A DNA stretch of 64,000 nt from JAJEEA01 sp965243615 (lineage in GTDB: Bacteria > Acidobacteriota > Vicinamibacteria > Vicinamibacterales > UBA8438), in the NCBI GenBank assembly GCA_965243615.1, contig CBDEVO010000003.1:3410001-3474000 (forward strand), given 5' to 3'. Under the pieces are notes generated by a model. That model was not told the origin of the DNA and searched no databases. It saw only the letters and a program-made list of their open reading frames with translations. The stretch's first letter is position 1. The number at the start of each line of letters is the position of its first letter. Both the position numbers and the translations under genes were made by a program. Shown one piece after another: positions 52,690 to 61,121 of the stretch.

Positions 52690-52718
52690 GCCGGGCCCGA
52701 TGTCCCGCCGGGCCCGGC
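52690..52718 (+). terminator. GC-rich hairpin after DUF1800 gene
   Basis: GCCGGGCCCG, 9-base loop, CGGGCCCGGC, starting eight bases after the stop. 10-bp perfect stem without a U-run. Confidence 0.55.
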
Positions 52719-53007
52719 TCCCCACGTCGACGCGCCTGTTCGACAGGCTGGCTGGGTCCGGTGGGAATGCTCTCCGGACAGGGCCGGTCGTATCAGGGCA
52801 TCCGCCGGGAATCTTCACGTTCGCGCGCCGGTCCCTTCCACCGTGGCCGCTGGCGCTCGGACGGAGCTGTCAGCCGAGCACCGCACGACCACCGGCACCC
52901 CGCCGCCGTCGGCGCTCGGGCGGAGCTGTCTCCGAGGCGGTCACGATGCGCGACCAAACGCCACCAGGATTGCGTTTGGTCGCACTATCTGCTATTCCTG
53001 GCAGCAT
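52719..53007. other. Leader of the DUF4143 ATPase gene
   Basis: It contains two partial direct repeats (GCGCTCGGACGGAGCTGTC near 52855 and GCGCTCGGGCGGAGCTGTC near 52913, each ending in cCGAG) and a perfect 12-bp inverted repeat at 52950-52983. No gene. Confidence 0.5.
52950..52983. promoter_or_regulatory. Perfect 12-bp inverted repeat upstream of the AAA gene
   Basis: GCGACCAAACGC, 10-base spacer, GCGTTTGGTCGC, ending 24 bases before the ATG at 53008. It could be an operator or an mRNA hairpin in the 5' leader. Confidence 0.6.
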
Positions 53008-54153
53008 ATGGTTCGGCGCAGCCACTGGATCGAGACCATCGAGCGCCTGTGGCGGGAGAAGTCGGTGGTCTGGCTCTCCGGGGTCCGCCGGGCCGGCAAG
53101 ACCTTCCTGTGCCGCTCCCTGCCCGACGTCGAGTACCTCGACTGCGAGCTGCCGAGCACGCGGCGCACTCTCGAGGATCCCGAGCGGTTTCTCCGGGACG
53201 CGGCCGGCCGGCGGATCGTCGTCGACGAGATCCAGCGCCTGCGCAATCCGTCCGAGCTGCTCAAGATCGCCGCCGACTACCACCCGGAGACCCACGTCAT
53301 CGCGACCGGGTCGTCGTTCCTCGGCGCCTCCCGGCGGTTCCGCGACACCCTCACCGACCGCAAGCGCGACCTCCGGCTCACGCCGATGATCGGGCAGGAC
53401 GAGCTGGAGTTCGGCCCCCGCGGCATCGATCACCGGTTTCTCCACGGCGGGCTGCCGCCGTTCTTCCTCGCCGACGCCGTGCCCGCGCACGGGTTCCAGG
53501 AGTGGCTGGATTCCTACTGGGCCCGCGACATTCAGGAGCTCTTCCGCCTCGAGCGCCGCTGGTCGTTCCTGCGGTTCGTCGAGCTGGTGCTCGCGCAGAG
53601 CGGCGGCGTCTTCGAGGCCACGCGGTTCGCCCGTCCGTGCGAGGTGAGCCGGGCCACCGTCGCCAACTACCTGCGGGTGCTCGAGGATACCCTTGTCGTG
53701 CAGGTCGTCAGGCCGTACAGCACTCGCCGCGCTTCGGAGATCGTGGCGGCGCCGAAGGTCTACGGGTTCGACACCGGGTTCGTCTGCCTGTTCAAGGGGT
53801 GGGACCGCCTGCGGGATGAAGACCGCGGCCTCCTCTGGGAGCATTGCGTGCTCAACGAGTACCTGGCCCGGGTCCGGCACCCCCGCGTGCGGTACTGGCG
53901 GGACAAGCGGGGACATGAGGTCGACTTCGTCCTCGGCGGCAGGGACGCCTCGCCCGTGGCCGTCGAGTGCAAGTGGCGCGCCGCCGGCTTCGACGCGCGC
54001 AACGTGAGGGCCTTTCGCGCCCGCTATCCCGACGGCGACAACTTCGTGGTGACCGACGACACCGTGACCTCGTACGTCCGGGACTACCGCGGGGTCACGG
54101 TCCGGTTCGTCAACCTTCCCGACCTGATCCGGCGCGTGACGGCCGGCGCGTAA
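53008..54153 (+). CDS. AAA_14/DUF4143 ATP-binding protein
   Basis: 381 aa. The P-loop is in LSGVRRAGKTFLCRSLPDVE (about 24-35), Walker B is RRIVVDEIQRLRN and sensor-1 is THVIATGSSFLGASRRF. The C-terminal DUF4143 domain spans about 190-380 (YWARDIQELFRLERRWSFLR, HCVLNEYLARVRHPRVRYWR, DKRGHEVDFVLGG with the nuclease-like D...E-x-K as VAVECKWRA). These stand-alone ATPases are widespread, often TA- or defence-associated, with no agreed function. The start is the ATG after gcagcat; the frame is open upstream but non-conserved. It overlaps a CopG-antitoxin remnant on the other strand. Confidence 0.85.
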   Translation: MVRRSHWIETIERLWREKSVVWLSGVRRAGKTFLCRSLPDVEYLDCELPSTRRTLEDPERFLRDAAGRRIVVDEIQRLRNPSELLKIAADYHPETHVIATGSSFLGASRRFRDTLTDRKRDLRLTPMIGQDELEFGPRGIDHRFLHGGLPPFFLADAVPAHGFQEWLDSYWARDIQELFRLERRWSFLRFVELVLAQSGGVFEATRFARPCEVSRATVANYLRVLEDTLVVQVVRPYSTRRASEIVAAPKVYGFDTGFVCLFKGWDRLRDEDRGLLWEHCVLNEYLARVRHPRVRYWRDKRGHEVDFVLGGRDASPVAVECKWRAAGFDARNVRAFRARYPDGDNFVVTDDTVTSYVRDYRGVTVRFVNLPDLIRRVTAGA

Positions 54154-54301
54154 TGGCCCGGGGCGTCCGGTCCTCTCGGATCGTGGCCGCCGCGTACTCC
54201 TGGTGCTTCTTCATCATTGCGGCCTTGTTCCGGGGCGAGCGCAACTCGTTGCGCTCGAAGGCTTCGACGATGTTCCGCTCCTCCTCGGTCAACCTGCCCA
54301 T
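54110..54301 (-). pseudogene. CopG/BrnA-like antitoxin remnant
   Basis: The N-terminal ~45 residues MGRLTEEERNIVEAFERNEL, KKHQEYAAATIRED match the start of CopG-family antitoxins (LTEEExxILxxFERGE...YAxATxRKDxRVNIRLS). After REDR the expected ribbon-helix-helix VNIRLS is missing and the frame runs antisense into the AAA gene. The antitoxin is truncated and no toxin partner is visible. Confidence 0.6.
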
Positions 54302-54480
54302 CACCACGATTCTACAAGCGTCGGATCAGAGACTCGAGTCTGCTCCCTGCCGATCGAGGTTCGTAGCAAGCCGTCGCGTAACCCACGCGCAGACGGGCTC
54401 GATCTCGGGCCCGTTCGGACTGCTCCCGGGTTGTTGCCCCAGGCCGTTCCGGGTAGGAGAGCGAAGGGGGATCGCAAGGG

Positions 54481-54508
54481 TTGATCAGTGATACATATGT
54501 ATTATATT
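54481..54508 (+). promoter_or_regulatory. lexA promoter with palindromic operator
   Basis: TTGATC (54481-54486), 16-base spacer, TATATT (54503-54508). The perfect palindrome ATACATATGTAT (54491-54502) fills the spacer and is a good candidate LexA box. With a start site about seven bases after the -10, the lexA mRNA would be leaderless. Confidence 0.65.
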
Positions 54509-54516
54509 CTCCGGAC

Positions 54517-55125
54517 ATGAGCCAGGCACGGGTGGAGCGGACCCGCGACCGGGTGTTCCGGTTCGTTCGCGACCGGCTGCTCGCCGGCGACCCGCCGACG
54601 GTGCGCGAGGTGCAGCAGGTGTTCGGCTTCCGCACGCCGCACACGGCGCGGTACCACCTGGAGAAGCTCGTGGCCGAACGGAAGCTGTCGGCGGCCCGCG
54701 GCAAGGCCCGCGGCTATCGCCTGCCGATGGGCGGCGAGCCAGCGGCGCCGGTGGGCTGGGTGCCGCTGCTGGGGCGGGTCGAGGCGGGGCGTCCGGCCGA
54801 GGCGGTCGAGGACGTCGAAGGCTACGTTCCGATGCCGGCCGATCGGGCGGGGGCGGGGCTGTTCGCGCTGCGGGTGCAGGGGCGCAGCATGGTGGGGGCC
54901 GGCATCCTGCCCGGCGATCTCGTGATCGTGCGGCGCCAGCCGACCGCCGATCCGGGGGCGCTGGTGGTGGCCCTGGTCGACGGCGAGGCGACGGTCAAGC
55001 GGCTGCGCCGGCGGGACGGGCGGGTGGAGCTGCACCCGGAGAACCCCGAGTTCGCGCCCATCCGGTCCGACCGGGAGATAACCCTGCTCGGCAAGGTCGT
55101 CGAGGTGCGCCGCACCGTAGGTTGA
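54517..55125 (+). CDS. lexA: LexA-type SOS repressor
   Basis: 202 aa from ATG 54517. N-terminal winged helix about 1-70 (VERTRDRVFRFVRDRLLAGD, PPTVREVQQVFGFRTPHTAR). Cleavage site A-G in LLGRVEAGRPAEAVED. S24 catalytic dyad with Ser in VQGRSMVGAGI and Lys in GEATVKRLRRRDG. It therefore has all parts for RecA-stimulated self-cleavage. It is the first gene of the lexA-imuA-imuB-dnaE2 mutagenesis cassette and lies behind a palindrome it probably binds. This family (sometimes LexA2) controls translesion synthesis in many non-enteric bacteria. Confidence 0.92.
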   Translation: MSQARVERTRDRVFRFVRDRLLAGDPPTVREVQQVFGFRTPHTARYHLEKLVAERKLSAARGKARGYRLPMGGEPAAPVGWVPLLGRVEAGRPAEAVEDVEGYVPMPADRAGAGLFALRVQGRSMVGAGILPGDLVIVRRQPTADPGALVVALVDGEATVKRLRRRDGRVELHPENPEFAPIRSDREITLLGKVVEVRRTVG

Positions 55126-55137
55126 TGGGGATGCGCG

Positions 55138-55908
55138 ATGGCCCGCGCCGCAACGCTGAAGCTGCCGCCGCGACTGGCGGGGCGCCTGGTGGCGTCCCCG
55201 CTCCCGGGTGCGCCCGCCGCCCCGGGGCCGGCCGGCGGGCCGCTCAGGTCGTGGCGTTTCGCGGCCCTGGCCGGGCGGCTGGCCGAGTTGTCGAGCCGGG
55301 AGGGGGCGGCGGGGCTGACCCTGGCGTTCTCGCTGGTGCTCGATGCCCAGCGGGCCGGCGAGCCGGTGGGCTGGCTGACGGTTGACGAGAGCGCCTTCTT
55401 CCCCCCCGACGCGGCGCGCGGCGGCGTCGACCTCGACGCCCTCGTCGTTGTCCGGCTGCCGGCGGCCGGGCAGCTCCCGCGCGCGGCCGAGCACCTGGCG
55501 CGCTCGGGCGCCTTCGGCCTCCTCGTGCTCGACCTCGGCGAGGCCGCCCGGGTGCCGGTCCCCATGCAGATGCGCCTGCTCGGTCTGGCCCGGCAGCACG
55601 AGTCGGCGGTGCTGTTCCTGACCCGGAAGGGGGCCGGCGACGCGTCGCTCGGCTCCCTCGTGTCGCTCAGGGCCGAGGCGGGGCAGGCGCCGGCGGGTCC
55701 GGCGGCGGCCGGGGAGGACGCTCCGGGGAGTTCGCCCCGTGCCGAGCCGGCCGGGGGGGCGCCGGCGGGTCCGGCGGCGGCCGGGGAGGACGCTCCCCGC
55801 TACGGGGCCGGCGCCTTCACGTGCACCGCCCGGGTGATCAAGGACAAGCGGGGCGGGCCCGGGTGGAGGCACGTCGAGGTGTGCCGTGGACCGGATGGCC
55901 TGTGTTGA
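55138..55908 (+). CDS. imuA: ImuA-like protein of the mutasome
   Basis: 256 aa, RecA-superfamily-related accessory protein of translesion synthesis. Recognisable blocks: PLRSWRFAALAGRLAELSS, AGLTLAFSLVLDAQRAGEPV, GWLTVDESAFFPPDAARGGV, DLDALVVVRLPAAGQLPRAA, FGLLVLDLG and QESAVLFLTRK-like. The canonical Walker A is absent, as usual in ImuA. The C-terminal ~60 residues contain a 24-residue direct repeat (APAGPAAAGEDAP twice, 72-bp period at 55687 and 55759), unusual for the family. The end (RHVEVCRGPDGLC) is encoded by one copy of a 50-bp repeat that also overlaps the imuB start. It starts 12 bases after lexA. Confidence 0.85.
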   Translation: MARAATLKLPPRLAGRLVASPLPGAPAAPGPAGGPLRSWRFAALAGRLAELSSREGAAGLTLAFSLVLDAQRAGEPVGWLTVDESAFFPPDAARGGVDLDALVVVRLPAAGQLPRAAEHLARSGAFGLLVLDLGEAARVPVPMQMRLLGLARQHESAVLFLTRKGAGDASLGSLVSLRAEAGQAPAGPAAAGEDAPGSSPRAEPAGGAPAGPAAAGEDAPRYGAGAFTCTARVIKDKRGGPGWRHVEVCRGPDGLC

Positions 55909-56011
55909 CGCGCCGCCGCCGCAGTTGCCGTTGCCGCTGTCGGAACCGTCGGACGGATCCGGGGTGGAGGCACGTCGAGGTGTGCCGTGGACCGGATGGC
56001 CTGTGTTGACG
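55861..56011 (+). repeat. 50-bp direct repeat at the imuA/imuB junction
   Basis: Identical 50-base copies at 55861-55910 and 55962-56011, offset 101. The first encodes the imuA C-terminus, the second the imuB start (GTGGACCGGATGGCCTGTG). Either copy could supply both, so the ancestral genes probably overlapped as imuA-imuB normally do, and a 101-bp duplication pushed them apart. Confidence 0.9.
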
Positions 56012-57597
56012 TGCCGGCGTTGCCCCTCCAGTTGCTGATGCGCCGGCACCCCGCGTGGGCGGCGCACCCGGCGGCGGTGGTCGACCGCGACCGGCCGCAG
56101 GGGGTCGTCGAGTGGGTGAACGAGCCTGCCCGCCGGGCCGGGGTGCTGCCCGGCATGTCGTACGCGACGGGGCTCTCGCTGGCCGGTGGGCTCCGTGCGG
56201 CCGAGGTGCCCCCCGGCGACGTCGCGGCCGGCGTCGATGCGGTCGTCGGCCTGCTCCGGCGGTTCACGCCCGGCGTCGAGCCGTCCCGCGCCCGTCCCGG
56301 CGTGTTCTGGCTCGACGCCTCGGGGCTGCAGCCGCTGTTCGCCTCCCTCGTGGACTGGGGGCGCGGGATATGGGCGCATCTGCGGGGGGCCGGGTTCCGG
56401 GGCCGGGTGGTGGTGGGGTTCACCCGGTTCGGCACGTATGCGCTGGCCAGGAGTCCGTGTCGTGGAACGGTCCGGACTCCTCGCGGGTTGGTTGGGCGCC
56501 AAGCGGAGCCGTCAGGCGACGATTGGCGGGCTGGGGCCGGGGCGGAAGCGGACCGGGGGGAGGGGGACGGTCAGGTGACGGTGCTCGACGACGCCGCGGC
56601 CGAGCGGCGGGCGGCCCGCCGCGTCCCCCTGCGCCGGCTCGACGTCGACCCCGCGCTGCGCGACGCCCTCGACAAGCTCGGGGTCCGCACCGTCGGGGCG
56701 TTCCTGCGGCTGCCGGCCGCCGGCGTCCGCCGGCGCTTCGGCCGCGAGGCGCACCGGCTGCACCGCGAGGCGGCGGGGGACCTGGCGGTCCCCTTCCAGC
56801 CCGCGCCGGCGGTCGAGCCGCTCGCGCGCCGCCTCGACCTCGACGCGCCGGAGACGGGGGTCGAGGGCCTGCTGTTCCGGGTCAAGCAGGCGCTCGACCC
56901 GTTGCTCGGGGTGATGGCGTCGCGGCAGGAGGCGCTGGCCGGCCTCGAGCTCCGCCTGCGGCTGGACGCGCCGGCCACGGCGCCGCGGGTCGAGCGGGTC
57001 GAGCGCATCCGCCCCGCCGCCCCGACCCTCGACGTCCGACAGGTCCTGAACCTCGTGCGACTGCGCGTCGAAGGGCTGGCCCTGTCCGCCGGGGTGATCG
57101 AGATCGGCCTGGCGGTGACGCCGGCGCGGGCGACCCGCGAGCAACTGCGGCTCTTCCAGGAGGGGACCCGGCGCGACCTCCGGGCCGCAGACCGCGCCGT
57201 GGCCCGCGTCAGGGCCGAGTTCGGCGACGGCGCGGTGGTGCGGGCGGCGCTCGCCGACGGCCATCTGCCCGAGGCGGCCTTCGACTGGCGGCCGCTCGAC
57301 CACGTCGTGCGCCCGGTCCCCGCCCCGGACGGCGTCCTCTCGTTGGTGCGGCGCTTCTTCGCCGCGCCGCGCCGGATGCCGTCCCCGCGGCAGCGCGAGC
57401 TGGACGGTAGAGTGGCGCCCGGCGCTGGTCCCGGCCGGGCCGGCGGGATGCGCGGGCCCTACGTGGTGGCGGGCGGCTGGTGGAGGACCCCGATCCACCG
57501 CGAGTACTACTTCGCCGGGGCCGGGGGGCGGGCCTGGCGCTGGATCTACTACGACCGCCGCCGCCGGGCCTGGTTCGAGCAGGGCGCGGTGGAATGA
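55987..57597 (+). CDS. imuB: ImuB, catalytically inactive Y-family polymerase homologue
   Basis: 536 aa from GTG 55987. N-terminal Y-family palm/fingers fold (DRMACVDVPALPLQLLMRRH, PARRAGVLPGMSYATGLSLA, RPGVFWLDASGLQPLFASLV). The acidic pair needed for catalysis is not evident, as in ImuB. A thumb with HhH follows (RDALDKLGVRTVGAFLRLPA), then little-finger and C-terminal segments (QVLNLVRLRVEGLALSAGVI, YFAGAGGRAWRWIYYDRRRR). An extra Gly/Arg-rich insert of about 45 residues (after GTYALARS to GDGQVTVLDD) contains an inverted repeat GGAGTCCG...CGGACTCC. ImuB links ImuA and DnaE2 to the beta clamp in the mutasome. Confidence 0.9.
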   Translation: MDRMACVDVPALPLQLLMRRHPAWAAHPAAVVDRDRPQGVVEWVNEPARRAGVLPGMSYATGLSLAGGLRAAEVPPGDVAAGVDAVVGLLRRFTPGVEPSRARPGVFWLDASGLQPLFASLVDWGRGIWAHLRGAGFRGRVVVGFTRFGTYALARSPCRGTVRTPRGLVGRQAEPSGDDWRAGAGAEADRGEGDGQVTVLDDAAAERRAARRVPLRRLDVDPALRDALDKLGVRTVGAFLRLPAAGVRRRFGREAHRLHREAAGDLAVPFQPAPAVEPLARRLDLDAPETGVEGLLFRVKQALDPLLGVMASRQEALAGLELRLRLDAPATAPRVERVERIRPAAPTLDVRQVLNLVRLRVEGLALSAGVIEIGLAVTPARATREQLRLFQEGTRRDLRAADRAVARVRAEFGDGAVVRAALADGHLPEAAFDWRPLDHVVRPVPAPDGVLSLVRRFFAAPRRMPSPRQRELDGRVAPGAGPGRAGGMRGPYVVAGGWWRTPIHREYYFAGAGGRAWRWIYYDRRRRAWFEQGAVE

Positions 57598-57677
57598 AGC
57601 GGCGGTCGCATGGCCGCGGTCGAATGAGCGCAGTGACCCGAGCCGAGGTGGCATGAGCCGGGTGGGAAACGGCCGAG

Positions 57678-60600
57678 GTGGAGTACGCGCCGCTCTGGTG
57701 CAAGAGCAACTACTCGTTTCTGGAAGGCGCCTCCCATCCCGAGGAGCTGGTCGAGCAGGCCCACGCCCTGGGCCTGCGCGGCCTCGCCCTGACCGACCGG
57801 GACGGCGTCTACGGCATCGTGCGCGCCCACGTGCGGGCCCGCGAGCTCGGCGTGCACCTGATCTGCGGGGCCCAGATGTCGCTGGCGGGCGGGGCGCAGG
57901 TGGTGTTGCTGGCCGCCGATCGCGCCGGCTACGCCAACCTCTGCCGGCTCATTACCCTCGGCCGTCTCCGACACGCCAAGGGCGAGTGCACGGTCACCGC
58001 CGACGAGGTCTGCGGGCACGGCGGGGGGCTGCTGGCCCTCTGGCCCGGCGCCCACTGGGCGGCCGAGGCCGACGCCGACCGCGACCGCCCGGCCCTGGCC
58101 GCCCTTCGCGACGCCTTCGGCGACCGGGCCTGCGGGCTGCTGGCCCGCCACCGCCTCGCCGGCGAGGGGCCGCGGGAGGGTTGGCTGCGGGCGCGGGCCC
58201 GGGAGATCGGCCTGCCCCTGGCGGCGGCGACCGAGGTGCTCTACCACGACCCGGCGCGCCGCGATCTCCAGGACGTGCTGACCTGCATCCGGCACGGCGT
58301 CAGCCTCGCCCGGGCGGGACGGCGCATCCACGCCAACGCCGAGCACGGCCTGAAGTCTCCGGCCGCCGTCGCCGCGCTGTACCGCGACGACCCCGCCGCG
58401 GTGGCGCGTACGGTCGAGATAGCGGCCCGGTGCCGCTTCTCGCTCGACGCCATCCGCTACCGTTACCCGTCCGAACGCCTGCCCGACGGCGACACCTCGT
58501 CGAGCTGGCTCGCCCGGCTCACCGAGGAGGGGGCGCGCCGTCGCTTCGGCGGCCGAGTACCCGCCGCGTTGCGGACGCAGATTGCGAAGGAGCTGGCCCT
58601 CATCGACGAGCTCGACTACTGCGGCTACTTCCTCACCATGTGGGAGATCGTCGAGTTCTGCCGCCGCCACGGCATCCTCTGCCAGGGGCGGGGGTCGGCC
58701 GCCAACTCGGCCGTCTGCTACTGCCTCGGCATCACCGCCGTCGACCCCACCCGGGTCGACCTGTTGTTCGAGCGCTTCCTGTCGCGCGAGCGGGCCGAGC
58801 CGCCCGACATCGACCTCGACATCATGCACGAGCGGCGGGAGGAGGTGATTCAGTTCGTCTACGAGAAGTACGGGCGCGACCGGGCGGCGATGGTCGCCAA
58901 CGTCGTCCGCTACCGCGCCCGCTCGGCCGTGCGCGAGGTGGGGAAGGCGCTGGGGCTGCCCGAGACCCCGGTCGACCGGCTCGCCAGGCGGTTGTCCCAC
59001 TACGACGCCGTCGACGGGGACACGGTGCGGCAGGTGCTGGACGGCGAGGGCCCGGCGGCGGCGCACCTCGTGCGGCTCGCCGGCGAGATCCGGGACTTCC
59101 CCCGCCACCTGTCCATTCACCCCGGCGGCTTTCTCTTGGGCCACGAGCCGGTGCACGACCTGGTGCCGATCGAAAACGCGGCGATGCCCGGCCGCACCGT
59201 GATCCAGTGGGACAAGGAGGACCTGGAGAACCTCGGGCTGTTCAAGGTCGACCTGCTGGGGCTGGGGGCGTTGACCCAGCTCGACCTGTCGTTCGGGCTG
59301 ATCGAGCGGCATTACGGCCGCACGCTGTCGATGGCCGCGATCCCGGAGGGGGACGAGGCCACCTACGACATGATCTGCCGCGGCGACACCGTCGGCGTCT
59401 TCCAGATCGAGAGCCGGGCGCAGATGGCGATGCTGCCGCGGCTCAGGCCGCGCAGCTACTACGACCTCGTCATCGAGGTGTCCATCGTCCGGCCGGGGCC
59501 CATCACCGGCGGGATGGTGCACCCGTACCTGCGTCGGCGCAACGGGGAGGAGGCGGTGGCCTACCCCCACCCGTGTCTCGAGCCGGTGCTCGAGAAGACG
59601 CTGGGGGTGCCGCTGTTCCAGGAGCAGGTGATGAAGCTCGCGATGGTCGCCGCCGACTACACCCCCGGCGAGGCGGACCAGTTGCGGCGCGACATGGCGG
59701 CGTGGCGGCGCAGCGGGCGGATAGAGCGTCACCGCGAGCGGCTGGTCGGCAGGATGACGGCCAAGGGCATCGCCCCCGAGTTCGCCGAGCGGGTGTTCGA
59801 CCAGATTCGCGGCTTCGGGGACTACGGGTTTCCCGAGAGCCACGCGGCCAGCTTCGCGCTCATCGCCTACGCCACGTCCTGGCTCCGGCGCCACTATCCC
59901 GACGTCTTCACCTGCGCACTGCTCAACGCGCAGCCGATGGGGTTCTACGCGCCGGCCACCATCGTCGACGACGCCCGGCGGCACGGCGTCGACGTGCGCC
60001 CGGTCGACGTCGCCTGCAGCGACTGGGACTGCACCCTGGAGCCGGCGGGCGAGGCGCCGTCTTCTCCAGCGCCGGTGCCGGTCGGCGCGGGCGGGTCGAC
60101 GGGGCCGGCGCGGTCGGACCCGGCCATCGGCGCCCTGCCGCGCCGATCGTCGCCCGACCGCTCCTCGGGGAGTCTGTCCAGGCGCCGTTCTGCGGGCGCC
60201 CAGACCGAGGAGAGCAGGACCCGGGCCGTCGACTCGGGGAGTCTGTCCAGGCGGCGGCGTTCTGCGGGGACGCCCAGGTTCGCGGTGCGGATGGGGCTGC
60301 GGTACGTCAAGGGGTTGTCCGAATCGCGCGACTGGGCCCGCATCGAGGCCGCGCGCGGGCGGGTACGGTTCGGCTCGGTTGCCGACTTCGTGGCCCGGAC
60401 CGGCCTCGACGAGCGGGTGGCGGGCCGTCTCGCCGAGGCGGGGGCGCTGGCCGGTCTGGAGCGGCGGCGCCGCGACGCGCTCTGGCAGGTCCGCGGCCTC
60501 GTCCATGCGCGCGCGCCGGTCCTGCCGCCCGGGGCCGCGCGGGACGAGACCCCCGCGTTCGACGACCTGGACCCGGGCGAGACCATCGCGTGGGACTACC

Positions 60601-60989
60601 GCACCAGCGCGCACAGCCCGCGCGGCCATCCCCTCGCCGCCCTGCGGGCGCAGCTCGGGGCCCGGCGCCTTCCCGACGCCCGCACCGTCTCGGCGATGCG
60701 CGACGGGCGGAAGACGCGCTACGCCGGCCTCGTCATCTGCCGGCAGCGTCCCGGCACCGCGGGCGGGGTCGTGTTCATGACTCTGGAGGACGAGACCGGG
60801 TTCGTGAACCTGGTCGTGTGGAGCCGGGTGTTCGACGCGCATGCGCTGATCGCGAGGACCGCGTCTTTCCTCGGCGTGACCGGCAGGATTCAGCGGGCGG
60901 ACGGCGTCGTGCACCTCGTCGCCGACACGTTGTGGCGGCCCGAGCTCGACGCGGGGCCGAACGCGGTCGGCAGCCGGGACTTCCACTAG
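57678..60989 (+). CDS. dnaE2: Error-prone DNA polymerase III alpha subunit DnaE2
   Basis: 1103 aa. PHP domain at the N-terminus (LWCKSNYSFLEGASHPEELV). Polymerase core with catalytic Asp residues in EPPDIDLDIMHERREEVI, the GQGRGSAANSAVCY-like nucleotide-binding loop and HPGGFLLGHEPVHDLVPIE. HhH/OB tail: RFAVRMGLRYVKGLSESRDW and GLVICRQRPGTAGGVVFMTL, typical of DnaE2. A ~75-residue low-complexity insert separates palm/fingers from the C-terminal domain (after DWDCTLEP) and contains a repeated SGSLSRRRSAG element. It is 80 bases after imuB; TLS polymerase of the mutasome, SOS-induced through LexA. Confidence 0.93.
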   Translation: MEYAPLWCKSNYSFLEGASHPEELVEQAHALGLRGLALTDRDGVYGIVRAHVRARELGVHLICGAQMSLAGGAQVVLLAADRAGYANLCRLITLGRLRHAKGECTVTADEVCGHGGGLLALWPGAHWAAEADADRDRPALAALRDAFGDRACGLLARHRLAGEGPREGWLRARAREIGLPLAAATEVLYHDPARRDLQDVLTCIRHGVSLARAGRRIHANAEHGLKSPAAVAALYRDDPAAVARTVEIAARCRFSLDAIRYRYPSERLPDGDTSSSWLARLTEEGARRRFGGRVPAALRTQIAKELALIDELDYCGYFLTMWEIVEFCRRHGILCQGRGSAANSAVCYCLGITAVDPTRVDLLFERFLSRERAEPPDIDLDIMHERREEVIQFVYEKYGRDRAAMVANVVRYRARSAVREVGKALGLPETPVDRLARRLSHYDAVDGDTVRQVLDGEGPAAAHLVRLAGEIRDFPRHLSIHPGGFLLGHEPVHDLVPIENAAMPGRTVIQWDKEDLENLGLFKVDLLGLGALTQLDLSFGLIERHYGRTLSMAAIPEGDEATYDMICRGDTVGVFQIESRAQMAMLPRLRPRSYYDLVIEVSIVRPGPITGGMVHPYLRRRNGEEAVAYPHPCLEPVLEKTLGVPLFQEQVMKLAMVAADYTPGEADQLRRDMAAWRRSGRIERHRERLVGRMTAKGIAPEFAERVFDQIRGFGDYGFPESHAASFALIAYATSWLRRHYPDVFTCALLNAQPMGFYAPATIVDDARRHGVDVRPVDVACSDWDCTLEPAGEAPSSPAPVPVGAGGSTGPARSDPAIGALPRRSSPDRSSGSLSRRRSAGAQTEESRTRAVDSGSLSRRRRSAGTPRFAVRMGLRYVKGLSESRDWARIEAARGRVRFGSVADFVARTGLDERVAGRLAEAGALAGLERRRRDALWQVRGLVHARAPVLPPGAARDETPAFDDLDPGETIAWDYRTSAHSPRGHPLAALRAQLGARRLPDARTVSAMRDGRKTRYAGLVICRQRPGTAGGVVFMTLEDETGFVNLVVWSRVFDAHALIARTASFLGVTGRIQRADGVVHLVADTLWRPELDAGPNAVGSRDFH

Positions 60990-61121
60990 ATGCGCCTGCG
61001 TTGTTGTCCTTTTAACCTGCTTCTAATCAATACCTTACAACGATTTCGTTTGACTTCGTGCGGTTCGTCGCCTATGATGACCACTTTCGCAGATTCACCC
61101 CGTTCCAGGAGATCAACTTCC

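Noticed and set aside
57549..60986. 1145-codon minus-strand open frame opposite dnaE2
   Set aside because: Antisense shadow of a clear DnaE2; repetitive His/Val/Arg composition without domains.
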